A stretch of 58,694 nucleotides of DNA from a bacterium. GTDB taxonomy: Bacteria; Cyanobacteriota; Vampirovibrionia; Gastranaerophilales; Gastranaerophilaceae. The notes beneath the pieces are model-generated. The model was not told where the DNA came from, searched no databases, and saw only the letters and a program-made list of their open reading frames with translations. Made by a program: the position numbers and the translations under genes. Shown here piece by piece: positions 17,933-26,956 of the stretch. Position 1 is the stretch's first letter; each line of letters begins with the position of its first letter. The stretch covers positions 1-58,694 of the forward strand of contig JAFUEV010000008.1 in the NCBI GenBank assembly GCA_017470245.1, written 5' to 3'.

Positions 17933-20900
17933 ATGGCAGCTGAAACAGTTAAAGATAATAAATTTGCATTCTCTTTCAAAAAAAACAATATTGATGAGAT
18001 GTTTCATAATTTAACGGAGAATCCCGTTGGATGTGATAAAAAAGATTTTAGATTAATGATAAGTACAATTTATCAATTAGTTGAAGATGAATTTGCATCA
18101 ACTTTTCAAAATTCAAGCCATGTACTCAAAAATACACAATTTAAGATTATAAAAGAAGGTAATGACCTTAAAGTATTTGTCACACCTACAAATAATTTTG
18201 ATTTTTATTTAAAATCAAAAGGTTCAATGTACAGATTTTCCTCAACGGCTTATGAAGTTGAAGAAAATGGTAAAAAAACTGATAAAATAGGATATATAGT
18301 TCCGTTAGATTTAATTTGGGAATATTTTTCAGGATTTGACTATATTGTTGATACACCTAATATTACTGAATCTTTTAAAGTTTTAAACATTGTTACCCAA
18401 TTTGTAAAAAAAGTAACAGAAAAGATGTATTTTTTACCCAAAGTAAATAAAACCGATAAATTTTTCAATATAACATACGAAATGTTTGCGATTAACGAAA
18501 ATTTGCAAGACTCTGTTGATGAAGTATACAGTCTTGATTTTACACAAATCTCAGATATAAAAAATATTGCGGATATTTTAATTGAAAACTATTTAAATTA
18601 TGTAATATTCCAATTTTTAAAATTTAAAGCATATCGTTTTAAAGATATAATATCTTCCGTATATTTTATAAAACCTGCAAACAATAAAAGATATATTCGT
18701 TCATTGGATTTAGCTGAAGCAATAAGCGAATGGATAGATGAAATATATATAGGCAAATATCCTGTAAGCCCGCAATTGGATATTGAAAAAATAGAAGAAG
18801 ATAAATTTTTACTTACAATATCAGTCAAAGCAAATGATGCTAAATTAAATGAAAAAGAGCCTGCTAAAGAGCTTCTTGCTATATATGAAGAAGGTACAAG
18901 CTGGGGCTATCAAAATACATATCTTATAACTATTGTAGAAAAACAGCTTAATTATGCACTTCGTTACTACAAAGAATTGGAAACTCTGTTTGAAGATGAG
19001 GATAACCTTAAATTATATTTATCATTAAATGACGTCTATAAATTAATGATTCATACCGCATATTATCTGAATAAAGCAGGAATAAATATTAACTTCCCGC
19101 CTAATTTTGGTAATATTGTTGTTCCAAGAGCTTCTATAAATGCAAAAATAAAAACATCAAGAGAACAAGATGTTGCTGATATTCTTAATGGTAAAGGCGG
19201 AAGTATAAGTCTTTCCAGTATATTTGATTTTTCTTTCCAAGTATCAATCGGTGATGAAAAAATTTCCGTAGAAGAATTTGAAAAATTGATAAAAGATGCT
19301 AACGGCATAATAGAATTTAAAAACAAATATATATTAATTGACCAAAATGAAGCACAGGCAATTATAAATAAATTAAAAAATCCGAAAATAGACAAAATAA
19401 CAAGAATGGAAATGTTGCATGCAGCATTTTCAGGACATTTGAATGATTATGAATTTGATTATGACGAAGCCTTTGCAAATATTGTAAAAGACATAGGTAA
19501 AACAGTAGAAGTAACACCGCCAGCAGAATTAAACGGAGAACTAAGACCATATCAAATGGGCGGTTTAAAATGGTTGTATACAAATACAACAAAAGGATTT
19601 GGTTCTTGTATAGCAGACGATATGGGCTTAGGAAAAACAATTCAAGTTATAAGTCTTATATTAAAATTAAAAGAAGAAGGCAAATTAAAAGCACCTGTAC
19701 TTGTTATTTGTCCAACAACTTTAATGGGAAACTGGATAAAAGAATTAAACATGTTTGCTCCGAGTTTAAAGGCAAGTTCTTACCACGGTCCGGAAAGACA
19801 ACTGGATTTAAAAGCAGATGTATTAATAACAACATTTGCAATTTTACGTATAGATATTGAAGAAGTTAAGAAAACAAACTGGGGAATGGTTGTTGTAGAT
19901 GAAGCACAAAACATTAAAAACCCGGATACTTCTCAAACTGCAGCCGTAAAATCATTAAAATCAGATATAAAAATAGCAATGACAGGTACTCCTGTAGAAA
20001 ATAAATTAACCGAATTATGGAGTATTTTCGACTTTATAAATAAAGGATATTTAGGCTCCATAAGAGATTTCCAAAAATGCTATGCTATTCCTATTGAAAG
20101 ATTTAAACAATATGAACAAGCAGATAAATTAAAATTGTCAATTTCACCATTTGTTTTAAGACGTTTAAAAACAGATAAAACAATTATAGATGATTTACCT
20201 GAAAAAATGGTGCTTGATGAATATTGTTACCTGACAAAGACACAAGCTGCTTTGTATGAAAAGACATTAAACAGTTTAATGACTGATATCTCAAGTCAAA
20301 AAGGTATAAACAGACGCGGAATTATATTTAAATTAATTACCGCATTAAAACAAATATGCAACCATCCGTTCCAATATTTAAAATACGGAGAAATGACAAA
20401 AGATGTATCAGGAAAAACAGAAAAATTTATTTCACTGTTATCACAAATATTGGATAACGGAGAAAAAGTAATTGCATTTACCCAGTATAAAGAAATGGGA
20501 AATATTCTTACAACAATTATTCAAAATGAATTAAATGTAACCCCTTTGTTTTTCCACGGTTCATTAAATACGTCACAAAGACAAAATATGTTACAAGAAT
20601 TTGAAACTAATCCCGACCAAAAGATTATGTTACTTTCTTTAAAAGCCGGCGGAACTGGGTTAAACCTGACATCTGCAACAAATGTAATCCATTATGACTT
20701 ATGGTGGAACCCTGCAGTTGAAGAACAGGCAACAGACAGAAGCTATCGTATCGGTCAGGATAAAAACGTAATGGTTCACAGACTTGTTACGCTAGGTACT
20801 TTTGAAGAAAAAATAGATGAAATGATTAAACAAAAGAAAGAACTCGTAAATCTTGCCGTATTTGAAGGCGAAAAAGTTATTACGGAACTTTCTGATGAAG

Positions 20901-20935
20901 AAATCTATAACATATTTAGTCTTGGAAATTCATAA
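17933..20935 (+). CDS. SNF2/Swi2-family DNA-dependent ATPase (HepA/RapA-like)
   Basis: A 1000-residue superfamily 2 translocase. The C-terminal half holds all the motor motifs: PYQMGGLKWL (Q-like) at about 540, Walker A ADDMGLGKTIQVISL at about 561, DEAQNIKNP (DEAH-like box) at about 656, MTGTPVENKLTELW at about 683, then SLKAGGTGLNLTSATNVIHY at about 902 and DRSYRIGQ at about 934. The first 500 residues are not recognisable beyond a possible SWIM-less bacterial_SNF2 N-terminal domain. Family role: remodelling protein-DNA complexes or recycling RNA polymerase. It is monocistronic, on the opposite strand from the radical SAM gene. A perfect 14-bp hairpin straddles its stop codon. Confidence 0.93.
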   Translation: MAAETVKDNKFAFSFKKNNIDEMFHNLTENPVGCDKKDFRLMISTIYQLVEDEFASTFQNSSHVLKNTQFKIIKEGNDLKVFVTPTNNFDFYLKSKGSMYRFSSTAYEVEENGKKTDKIGYIVPLDLIWEYFSGFDYIVDTPNITESFKVLNIVTQFVKKVTEKMYFLPKVNKTDKFFNITYEMFAINENLQDSVDEVYSLDFTQISDIKNIADILIENYLNYVIFQFLKFKAYRFKDIISSVYFIKPANNKRYIRSLDLAEAISEWIDEIYIGKYPVSPQLDIEKIEEDKFLLTISVKANDAKLNEKEPAKELLAIYEEGTSWGYQNTYLITIVEKQLNYALRYYKELETLFEDEDNLKLYLSLNDVYKLMIHTAYYLNKAGININFPPNFGNIVVPRASINAKIKTSREQDVADILNGKGGSISLSSIFDFSFQVSIGDEKISVEEFEKLIKDANGIIEFKNKYILIDQNEAQAIINKLKNPKIDKITRMEMLHAAFSGHLNDYEFDYDEAFANIVKDIGKTVEVTPPAELNGELRPYQMGGLKWLYTNTTKGFGSCIADDMGLGKTIQVISLILKLKEEGKLKAPVLVICPTTLMGNWIKELNMFAPSLKASSYHGPERQLDLKADVLITTFAILRIDIEEVKKTNWGMVVVDEAQNIKNPDTSQTAAVKSLKSDIKIAMTGTPVENKLTELWSIFDFINKGYLGSIRDFQKCYAIPIERFKQYEQADKLKLSISPFVLRRLKTDKTIIDDLPEKMVLDEYCYLTKTQAALYEKTLNSLMTDISSQKGINRRGIIFKLITALKQICNHPFQYLKYGEMTKDVSGKTEKFISLLSQILDNGEKVIAFTQYKEMGNILTTIIQNELNVTPLFFHGSLNTSQRQNMLQEFETNPDQKIMLLSLKAGGTGLNLTSATNVIHYDLWWNPAVEEQATDRSYRIGQDKNVMVHRLVTLGTFEEKIDEMIKQKKELVNLAVFEGEKVITELSDEEIYNIFSLGNS

Positions 20936-20957
20936 ATAAAATATTATTTATGAATTT
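20927..20957. terminator. Shared terminator hairpin between the SNF2 gene and the small convergent gene
   Basis: AAATTCATAAATAA and its exact reverse complement are separated by ATA. It covers the TAA of the SNF2 gene and the TAA of the 52-codon gene on the other strand. Confidence 0.6.
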
Positions 20958-21102
20958 TTCTGTTAACTATAAATATTTCATCAGCTCTAGGGTAAGTTAT
21001 ATTTATTTTTGCAGGTACTTCATTACAACTAAATTTATGCATATTATTAGGAGTAAAAGCTCCTTTTACTCCTAAATTATTGTTTACAGGGTTAATAATC
21101 AT
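20944..21102 (-). CDS. Small hypothetical protein, 52 residues
   Basis: Minus-strand frame from ATG (21102-21100) to TAA (20946-20944). A GAGGA sits 8 bases upstream of the ATG, which is good support for a real gene. The peptide begins MIINPVNNNLGVKGAFTPNN and ends FIVNRKIHK; it has one Cys and no membrane segment. Its codons 10-20 contain a perfect 13-bp hairpin (TTAGGAGTAAAAG, loop CTC, 21047-21075) that could act at the RNA level. I do not recognise the family. It resembles other small orphan proteins of this window in its Asn-rich start. Confidence 0.5.
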   Translation of the reverse strand: MIINPVNNNLGVKGAFTPNNMHKFSCNEVPAKINITYPRADEIFIVNRKIHK

Positions 21103-21325
21103 ATCACATATCCTCACTTATTCATGGAATATTAAACCACTTTTTTCAAATTTTTGTTCATTTTGTAAACAAAAATTAAATAATTGTTACATAAACAATT
21201 AAACAGTTATTTCAGTTCTTGTTTATATACAAATAATTTTGTTTACAATATAATTTTCATATAGAACCGTTACGGGTTAGATTATAGAAGTTATAAAGAT
21301 TAGGTAATACAAAACAGGAGGTCTG

Positions 21326-22027
21326 ATGGACAATATGCAAATTACACATGAAATCGAAAATCAGTGTTGTGTAAGACGAGGCGTAAAAGGCGTGCCTGCT
21401 CCAATCCCACAAGAAGGTGCTTGGACAAAATGCAAAGAAATTAAAGATATTTCAGGGTTAACTCACGGATGCGGATGTTGTGCTCCGCAACAAGGTACTT
21501 GTAAATTAACTCTTAACGTAAAAGAAGGTGTTATACAAGAAGCATTGGTTGAGACAATAGGATGTTCAGGTATGACACACTCTGCAGCAATGGCAGCAGA
21601 AATTCTTCCGGGTAAAACAATACTTGAAGCATTAAATACAGACTTGGTTTGTGATGCTATTAATGTTGCCATGAGAGAATTATTCTTGCAAATCGTATAT
21701 GGAAGAACTCAAATAGCATTTTCAGAAGGCGGACTTCCAATCGGTGCAGGTTTAGAAGACTTAGGTAAAGGTTTATGTTCAATGGTTGGTACTATACACT
21801 CAACAAAACAAAAAGGTGTAAGATACTTATCATTAACAGAAGGCTATATTTTAAAACTAGCTCTTGATAAAAATGACGAAGTAATCGGATATCAATTCTT
21901 AAATCTCGGCAAATTTATGGATGCGGTTAAAAAAGGTACCGATCCGAAAGAAGCATACGAAAAGAATATAGGTACATACGGCAGATATGCAGATGCCGCT
22001 AAATACATTGATCCAAGAAAAGAATAG
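21326..22027 (+). CDS. NifU-like iron-sulfur scaffold-type protein
   Basis: A 233-residue protein. Residues 48-75 contain GCGCCAPQQGTCKLTL, and further on ETIGCSGMTHSAAMAAEIL corresponds to the IscU/NifU-N fold segment (GCGAMTIASSM), so it is a member of the NifU_N-related superfamily with a Cys cluster. CC at 15-16 adds more cysteines. AGGAGG lies 7 bases upstream of the ATG, a strong Shine-Dalgarno. The next gene is the GGGtGRT protein, and this pair is repeatedly found together in anaerobes (family knowledge). The reaction is not known; a metal-cluster binding role is inferred from the cysteines. Confidence 0.8.
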   Translation: MDNMQITHEIENQCCVRRGVKGVPAPIPQEGAWTKCKEIKDISGLTHGCGCCAPQQGTCKLTLNVKEGVIQEALVETIGCSGMTHSAAMAAEILPGKTILEALNTDLVCDAINVAMRELFLQIVYGRTQIAFSEGGLPIGAGLEDLGKGLCSMVGTIHSTKQKGVRYLSLTEGYILKLALDKNDEVIGYQFLNLGKFMDAVKKGTDPKEAYEKNIGTYGRYADAAKYIDPRKE

Positions 22028-22116
22028 TTAATTGTTCAAAGCCTTTTAATAATAAGGCATAAAAACAAAGAAAATTCAGGATTTTAAAATAAAAAATAAT
22101 AGAAGGAAAAATAAAA

Positions 22117-23109
22117 ATGGCAAAATTTGAAGGACAAGATAGACGTAATTTAACTCCTGTTCTTGAAAAATACGGTTTTAAAACATTGGATGAAGCTAAT
22201 GAATTATGTTTATCAAAAGGTATTAACGTAGATGAAATCGTTAAAGGCATTCAACCTATTGCTTTTGATAATGCTTCTTGGGCATATACATTAGGTTGTG
22301 CTATTGCAATTAAAAAAGGTATTAAAAATGCAGCTGATGCAGCAGAAGCTATTGGTGAAGGCTTACAAGCTTTTGCTGTTCCCGGTTCAGTTGGTGATAC
22401 AAGAAAAGTAGGTCTTGGTCACGGCAATTTAGGTGCTATGTTATTAAGAGAAGAAACAAAATGTTTCTGTTTCTTAGCAGGTCATGAATCTTTTGCAGCA
22501 GCTGAAGGTGCTATTGGTATTGCAAGAAACGCAAACAAAGTAAGAAAAGAACCTTTAAGAGTTATATTAAACGGTTTAGGTAAAGATGCCGCATTAATTA
22601 TTTCAAGAATTAACGGTTTTACTCACGTTGAAACAGAATATGACTATAAAACAGGCGAATTAAAAGTAGTAAAAGAAACACCATATTCAGAAGGTGAAAG
22701 AGCAAAAGTTAAATGCTACGGCGCTGATGATGTATCAGAAGGTGTTGCAATTATGATAAAAGAAGGCGTTGACGTATCTATCACAGGTAATTCAACAAAC
22801 CCAACAAGATTTCAACACCCTGTTGCAGGTACTTATAAAAAATGGTGCTGGGAAAACGGAAGAAAATATTTTTCAGTAGCATCAGGCGGCGGTACAGGAA
22901 GAACACTTCACCCTGATAACGTTGCTGCAGGTCCTGCTTCATACGGCATGACTGATACAATGGGCAGAATGCACGGTGATGCTCAATTTGCAGGTTCTTC
23001 ATCAGTTCCTGCACACGTTGAAATGATGGGTGTTATCGGAATGGGCAACAACCCAATGGTTGGTGCAACAGTTGCAGTTGCAGTTGCAGTTGAAAAAGCA
23101 ATGGCTTAA
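22117..23109 (+). CDS. GGGtGRT family protein
   Basis: A 330-residue protein named after its motif, seen here as VASGGGTGRTLHPDNVAAGP at about 252. It is also rich in Gly/Ala/His segments such as GLGHGNLGAMLLREETKC (about 106) and TGNSTNPTRFQHPVAGTYKK. Length and motif fit Pfam GGGtGRT, a family of unknown function in anaerobes, normally encoded beside the NifU-like protein as it is here. Start has GAAGGAAAAA upstream. Codon use is biased towards frequent codons, suggesting strong expression. A hairpin terminator follows. Confidence 0.88.
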   Translation: MAKFEGQDRRNLTPVLEKYGFKTLDEANELCLSKGINVDEIVKGIQPIAFDNASWAYTLGCAIAIKKGIKNAADAAEAIGEGLQAFAVPGSVGDTRKVGLGHGNLGAMLLREETKCFCFLAGHESFAAAEGAIGIARNANKVRKEPLRVILNGLGKDAALIISRINGFTHVETEYDYKTGELKVVKETPYSEGERAKVKCYGADDVSEGVAIMIKEGVDVSITGNSTNPTRFQHPVAGTYKKWCWENGRKYFSVASGGGTGRTLHPDNVAAGPASYGMTDTMGRMHGDAQFAGSSSVPAHVEMMGVIGMGNNPMVGATVAVAVAVEKAMA

Positions 23110-23120
23110 TCTTATATTTA

Positions 23121-23160
23121 AAAAAAAGAGAAGTAGCTTATATTCTACTTCTCTTTTTTA
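23121..23160 (+). terminator. Terminator of the NifU-like/GGGtGRT operon
   Basis: AAAAGAGAAGTAG and CTACTTCTCTTTT flank a short loop and are followed by a T-run. Confidence 0.85.
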
Positions 23161-23178
23161 TTAATATTTTTAATATTA

Positions 23179-23586
23179 TTACATTGCTTGAGCCATAGCA
23201 GCCATTGCAAGTTGTTCATCATTTATTTTTTGTTGCCATTGTGAATTAGATAACCTTGTAAATTCACCATTTTTTATTCCGTGACAAACTCCGTCTTTCA
23301 TTAATACAGAAGAATATCTAATGTATCTTCCGGTACTTGTGATGACGGAAATATAATATTATACTCTTTAAAATCAGCGGGTTTTTCATTTATTTTTCCA
23401 TAATAACAATTTGAAACATTACCGGTTAAATCTCTTTCTTTTACCATATTTTCAGAACCTACTGTTTGTATTTGAATCATTTTGCGGAGAAGTATTAATA
23501 ACTTTTGCTGCTTGTGATACTTCTTTTTGAGCACAACCGGCACCCACATAAGATGGTTGTGGAATAGAAGATAATTCAATTTTCAT
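23179..23586 (-). pseudogene. Small hypothetical gene broken by two compensating frameshifts
   Basis: The minus strand reads MKIELSSIPQPSYVGAGCAQ and on to PQNDSNTNS, then hits TGA. The protein-like frame continues one register over as VGSENMVKERDLTGNVSNCY and on to KPADFKEYN, and then returns to the first frame as TSTGRYIRYSSVLMKDGVCH, ending at TAA (23181-23179) after an Ala/Met/Gln-rich tail. First and last segments share a frame (408 bases, 136 codons) and the middle is shifted. Two single-base indels of opposite sign explain this. The family is unknown. An assembly or sequencing error is the main alternative to a true pseudogene. Confidence 0.55.
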
Positions 23587-23725
23587 AAAAACCCCAATCT
23601 TTTTATATTAAAGATATACAAACAATTTTTTTATAAAAATTGTCTTAATATTAAATTTTAAATAGCAATTTTTTTTTTTACGGTTATTATATATATAGGT
23701 CTTATGTGTAAATTAGGAGTATAAC

Positions 23726-25588
23726 ATGAACGTTTCAAGCATCCATGCTTCAACATCTTTTGGTCGAGCATTAACATCTGTTGAAAAACACGATTTTCAA
23801 AAAACTCAAGAAGAAGCAAGAAAACAACTTGGTTTAGATAAAACAACTGCAACAATATTTGATTTTAGTATACCGACAACCAACAGTAAAGTTGATACAG
23901 GTATCGGGACAAGTTTTTCTGACGATGCTCAAAAACTCGCAGGAATGTTAAAAACAATGTGCGGTGTAAATTCAATACAACTACAACCACAGGGTGAAAT
24001 ATCGAATTATGTACGTTCACCATATTCAGGAACAAGTTTTTCAATTGGTATGCATCTTATTGATTTAACAAAATTAAAAGATGAAGAATACGGTTCTTTA
24101 TTGACTGAAAGAGATTTGAAATCTCCTTATTTATCGGGAAACAAAAATCATACAACAGTAGATTATGATAATGTTTTTGCAAGAGACGGACAAAAATTGC
24201 AATTAGAAAAAGCTTATGCTCGCTTTACAAAATTGGATGAGACATCACCATTGAAAAAAGATTTTGCAAAATTCAAAAAAGCAAATGTATACTGGCTTGA
24301 AAAAGATGCACTTTTTGAAGCTGCAGCGGTAGCAAATGGAAGTAAAGACGTAAAACAATGGTCAGAACGAGATAAAAACGTATTTGCAACAAAAGAAGGC
24401 GATAAAACAAGAATTGCCCAATTAAAAAAAGTTACAAATGATCAAGGATACAATGTTGTAGATTTTGAAGAATTTGTACAATTCATTGCAGATAAACAAC
24501 AACAAGAATCAAAGTCTAACTTTAACAAACAAGGCATTAGTATCTTTGGTGATTGCCAAATCGGATTTTCAGATAAAGATTTTTGGGCACATAAATCTGC
24601 ATTTTATCCTGATTATGAATTTGGATGTGATATAGGTGACGGTAAATATTCCTGTTGGTCTCCGGCAATTAATTTTGACAAAATAGACGGAGAAGCAGGC
24701 GAATTATTATATAACAAATTCAATTTATTCTTTAAAAGATATGATGGTGTAAGAATAGATGCTGCTTGGCAACTGATTAATCCTATGATTTGCGAACCAT
24801 GGCACAATCAGGGTAATAACGTATTTGATAACAACGGAAACAAACTCGGAAATAAATTAAATCATCAGCCACAAGTTAGAGATAACGGCAAACATATTAT
24901 GAGAGATATTATTTTAAAAGCCGCAGATGTAAACAAAGTTTCACACGATAAAATATTCTTAGAACTTCTTGGAGGAAATTCCTATGATTCTTTAGATGCA
25001 GTAAAAGGATTAGGCACAACTCTAATACACATAACAAGATACGGAAGTGATAACTGGGGCAGAGTTAAATATTATGAATCTCAAGGCGGAAGTAAATACC
25101 AAAATATGAAACCCGGACAATATACAATAGGCCCTGGGACTCATGATGATTACAGTTTGTTAGAACAAGCAGAAAACGCTAAGGATAGAGCAGGATATCT
25201 TGCTTATGACTTAAAACTTAATAAGAGTGAACTGGAACACTCCGAGGAAGCTCGTTCTAAAGCCATTTTTGCAGAATTACATACAACGAAAAACCAATTT
25301 GCAACATTACCTGACATATTAGGGCAAAGAAAAAGAATAAATACGCCTAATACACAAAACGGCAACTGGACTTACAGAGCACCTCAAAATTATGAGGAAG
25401 AATACCACAAGAACTTGGCAAACGGAAAAGGTTTAAATAGTGCTGATGCTCTAAGTAAAGCTATAAAGGCAAAACAAAACGGAAGAGATAGCGTTTTAAC
25501 AAGAAAACTCGATACTTTTGCTGAAATTTTAAGACAACCCGGTCCTATGACAACAAAAGATGCAGATAAATTATACTTAAATGCATAA
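23726..25588 (+). CDS. Divergent GH77 4-alpha-glucanotransferase-like protein
   Basis: A 620-residue protein resembling amylomaltase (MalQ, GH77), which transfers alpha-1,4-glucan segments. Landmarks: IQLQPQGEISNYVRSPYSGT near the N-terminus (family LPLGPTG...SPY), GISIFGDCQIGFSDKDFWAH (family GDLPI...DSADVW) at about 273, YDGVRIDAAWQL with the RxD nucleophile region (D at about 344), FLELLGG where the acid/base Glu is expected, and GTHDDYSLLEQ for the second catalytic Asp segment (family THD). The enzyme is shifted from MalQ at several positions, so the activity is inferred. The first residues MNVSSIHASTSFGRAL are an added short extension seen in similar form in other orphan proteins here. 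A 14-bp terminator follows. Confidence 0.75.
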   Translation: MNVSSIHASTSFGRALTSVEKHDFQKTQEEARKQLGLDKTTATIFDFSIPTTNSKVDTGIGTSFSDDAQKLAGMLKTMCGVNSIQLQPQGEISNYVRSPYSGTSFSIGMHLIDLTKLKDEEYGSLLTERDLKSPYLSGNKNHTTVDYDNVFARDGQKLQLEKAYARFTKLDETSPLKKDFAKFKKANVYWLEKDALFEAAAVANGSKDVKQWSERDKNVFATKEGDKTRIAQLKKVTNDQGYNVVDFEEFVQFIADKQQQESKSNFNKQGISIFGDCQIGFSDKDFWAHKSAFYPDYEFGCDIGDGKYSCWSPAINFDKIDGEAGELLYNKFNLFFKRYDGVRIDAAWQLINPMICEPWHNQGNNVFDNNGNKLGNKLNHQPQVRDNGKHIMRDIILKAADVNKVSHDKIFLELLGGNSYDSLDAVKGLGTTLIHITRYGSDNWGRVKYYESQGGSKYQNMKPGQYTIGPGTHDDYSLLEQAENAKDRAGYLAYDLKLNKSELEHSEEARSKAIFAELHTTKNQFATLPDILGQRKRINTPNTQNGNWTYRAPQNYEEEYHKNLANGKGLNSADALSKAIKAKQNGRDSVLTRKLDTFAEILRQPGPMTTKDADKLYLNA

Positions 25589-25620
25589 AATAGACCTAAA
25601 CTCATTATATTTAATTTATA

Positions 25621-25650
25621 TTATATCGTGCATTTGAATGCACGATATAA
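25621..25650 (+). terminator. Perfect 14-bp hairpin after the GH77-like gene
   Basis: TTATATCGTGCATT and its exact reverse complement are separated by TG. No long T-run follows, so it may be bidirectional and shared with the convergent membrane-protein gene. Confidence 0.6.
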
Positions 25651-25709
25651 TAATATTGAGTTACTTCAAACAACCTTCGTGCATAAAGAACACACTACAA
25701 AATTTTTAT

Positions 25710-26360
25710 TTAATTTGATTTCCCTGCTCTATATCCACAATAAGCATATATTGCAGGAAGAATAGTATCCATATGCAGATTTTGAATTATAGGTAGTTTT
25801 GCTAAAGTTAATGCACCTAAAGCATCATCAGCATTGACAAGACAGTCCTTAAATGTTAGTTTCCTATCCGGCTCTTTATCCGTTGGATCGAATATTAAAT
25901 TTGAAACTTCAGCAGCACCAAACATACCAACTACAAGTCCCCCCACAACAGAAAATACTTTCATTGGTACATTATTATATTTTGTACTTGTTTCAGGAAG
26001 TTTAAGAACTCCGCCTATTATCCAAGTAGGAATTGCCGCATTTAAGAATTGAAATACACCCTCTTTTAATTTATGTTTTCTTTGCTCTTTACTTTTTGTT
26101 CCGAGCATTCCGCCCATAACACCTCCGGCAACGGAAGATGCGGAAAGAATCAACATATCTTGCAAACCATATTCCATTTTTAAAGGATTTTTTATTTTCT
26201 TTTGTTTCATAGTTATTGCTAACGGAATAGCCATTCCGACCAGAGCACCTATTCCGGCTTTTATTTTTGAACTTCTATCAGTTTTATTTTCTGTAGTATA
26301 TATATTGTTGGATGTAAAATTAAATTGTTCAAATGGTGGCTTATGTACAATATTTATCAT
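25710..26360 (-). CDS. Hypothetical membrane protein
   Basis: A 216-residue protein. The first 34 residues are polar (MINIVHKPPFEQFNFTSNNI). Hydrophobic segments follow: IKAGIGALVGMAIPLAIT (about 33-50), DMLILSASSVAGGVMGGMLG (about 68-87), FLNAAIPTWIIGGVL (about 103-117) and FSVVGGLVVGMFGAA (about 135-150), giving three or four membrane spans. The Gly-rich helices are typical of small oligomeric membrane proteins. It is monocistronic; its gene is divergent from the STAS gene downstream. No known family recognised. Confidence 0.7.
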   Translation of the reverse strand: MINIVHKPPFEQFNFTSNNIYTTENKTDRSSKIKAGIGALVGMAIPLAITMKQKKIKNPLKMEYGLQDMLILSASSVAGGVMGGMLGTKSKEQRKHKLKEGVFQFLNAAIPTWIIGGVLKLPETSTKYNNVPMKVFSVVGGLVVGMFGAAEVSNLIFDPTDKEPDRKLTFKDCLVNADDALGALTLAKLPIIQNLHMDTILPAIYAYCGYRAGKSN

Positions 26361-26648
26361 TAATATTTTCCTAATCTAAAACTTATTCGTATAAATATAT
26401 TTTTATAGTCTAATTTAAATTATGTTTCGACATTATTAACATACCAAAAAAATGTTAGTCTATTGTTAGGGACTTTAACAAATTTTTATATTGCAAAGAA
26501 ATTATTCAATTTATTACAATTATTTACTACAAAATTCATACAATTCTTATTTTCCAAGTATTTATCTTGAAGGAAATATTATAATAATTGCTACAATATT
26601 AAAATATGGTATAATTACTTGTTAGGTTTTTATCGAGGAGTTTTTATT

Positions 26649-26954
26649 TTGGATATAGAATTAAAATATATTACCCCAACAAGCCTTTATGTTAAAGCAT
26701 TCGGGAGACTTGATATTGATAACGCAATGCCGTTTGGTATTAAAATTAAAGATGAAGTCGAAGATAATAATGTATCTTCTCTTACTTTAGATTTTGCCGA
26801 AGTGACATTTATTTCAAGTTTCGGACTTAAAGTTATTTTAGAAACATATCAAGTAATGCAAGAACCGGCTGTTATAAAAATCATAAATGCATCAGACACT
26901 GTCAAACATGCTTTTTTACTTGTCGGATTTGATAAATTTATAGATATAAAATAA
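26649..26954 (+). CDS. STAS-domain anti-sigma factor antagonist
   Basis: A 101-residue STAS protein (SpoIIAA/RsbV type). I choose TTG at 26649 because GAGGAG ends 8 bases upstream and the protein then opens MDIELKYITPTSLYV; an in-frame TTG at 26619 would add ten residues read through the ribosome site. The core is LTLDFAEVTFISSFGLKVIL, where SSFGL is the loop carrying the phosphorylatable Ser (family DxSxxSSxGL). It probably binds and is dephosphorylated in a partner-switching pathway with the next gene, whose ATG comes 2 bases after its stop. Confidence 0.88.
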   Translation: MDIELKYITPTSLYVKAFGRLDIDNAMPFGIKIKDEVEDNNVSSLTLDFAEVTFISSFGLKVILETYQVMQEPAVIKIINASDTVKHAFLLVGFDKFIDIK

Positions 26955-26956
26955 TC

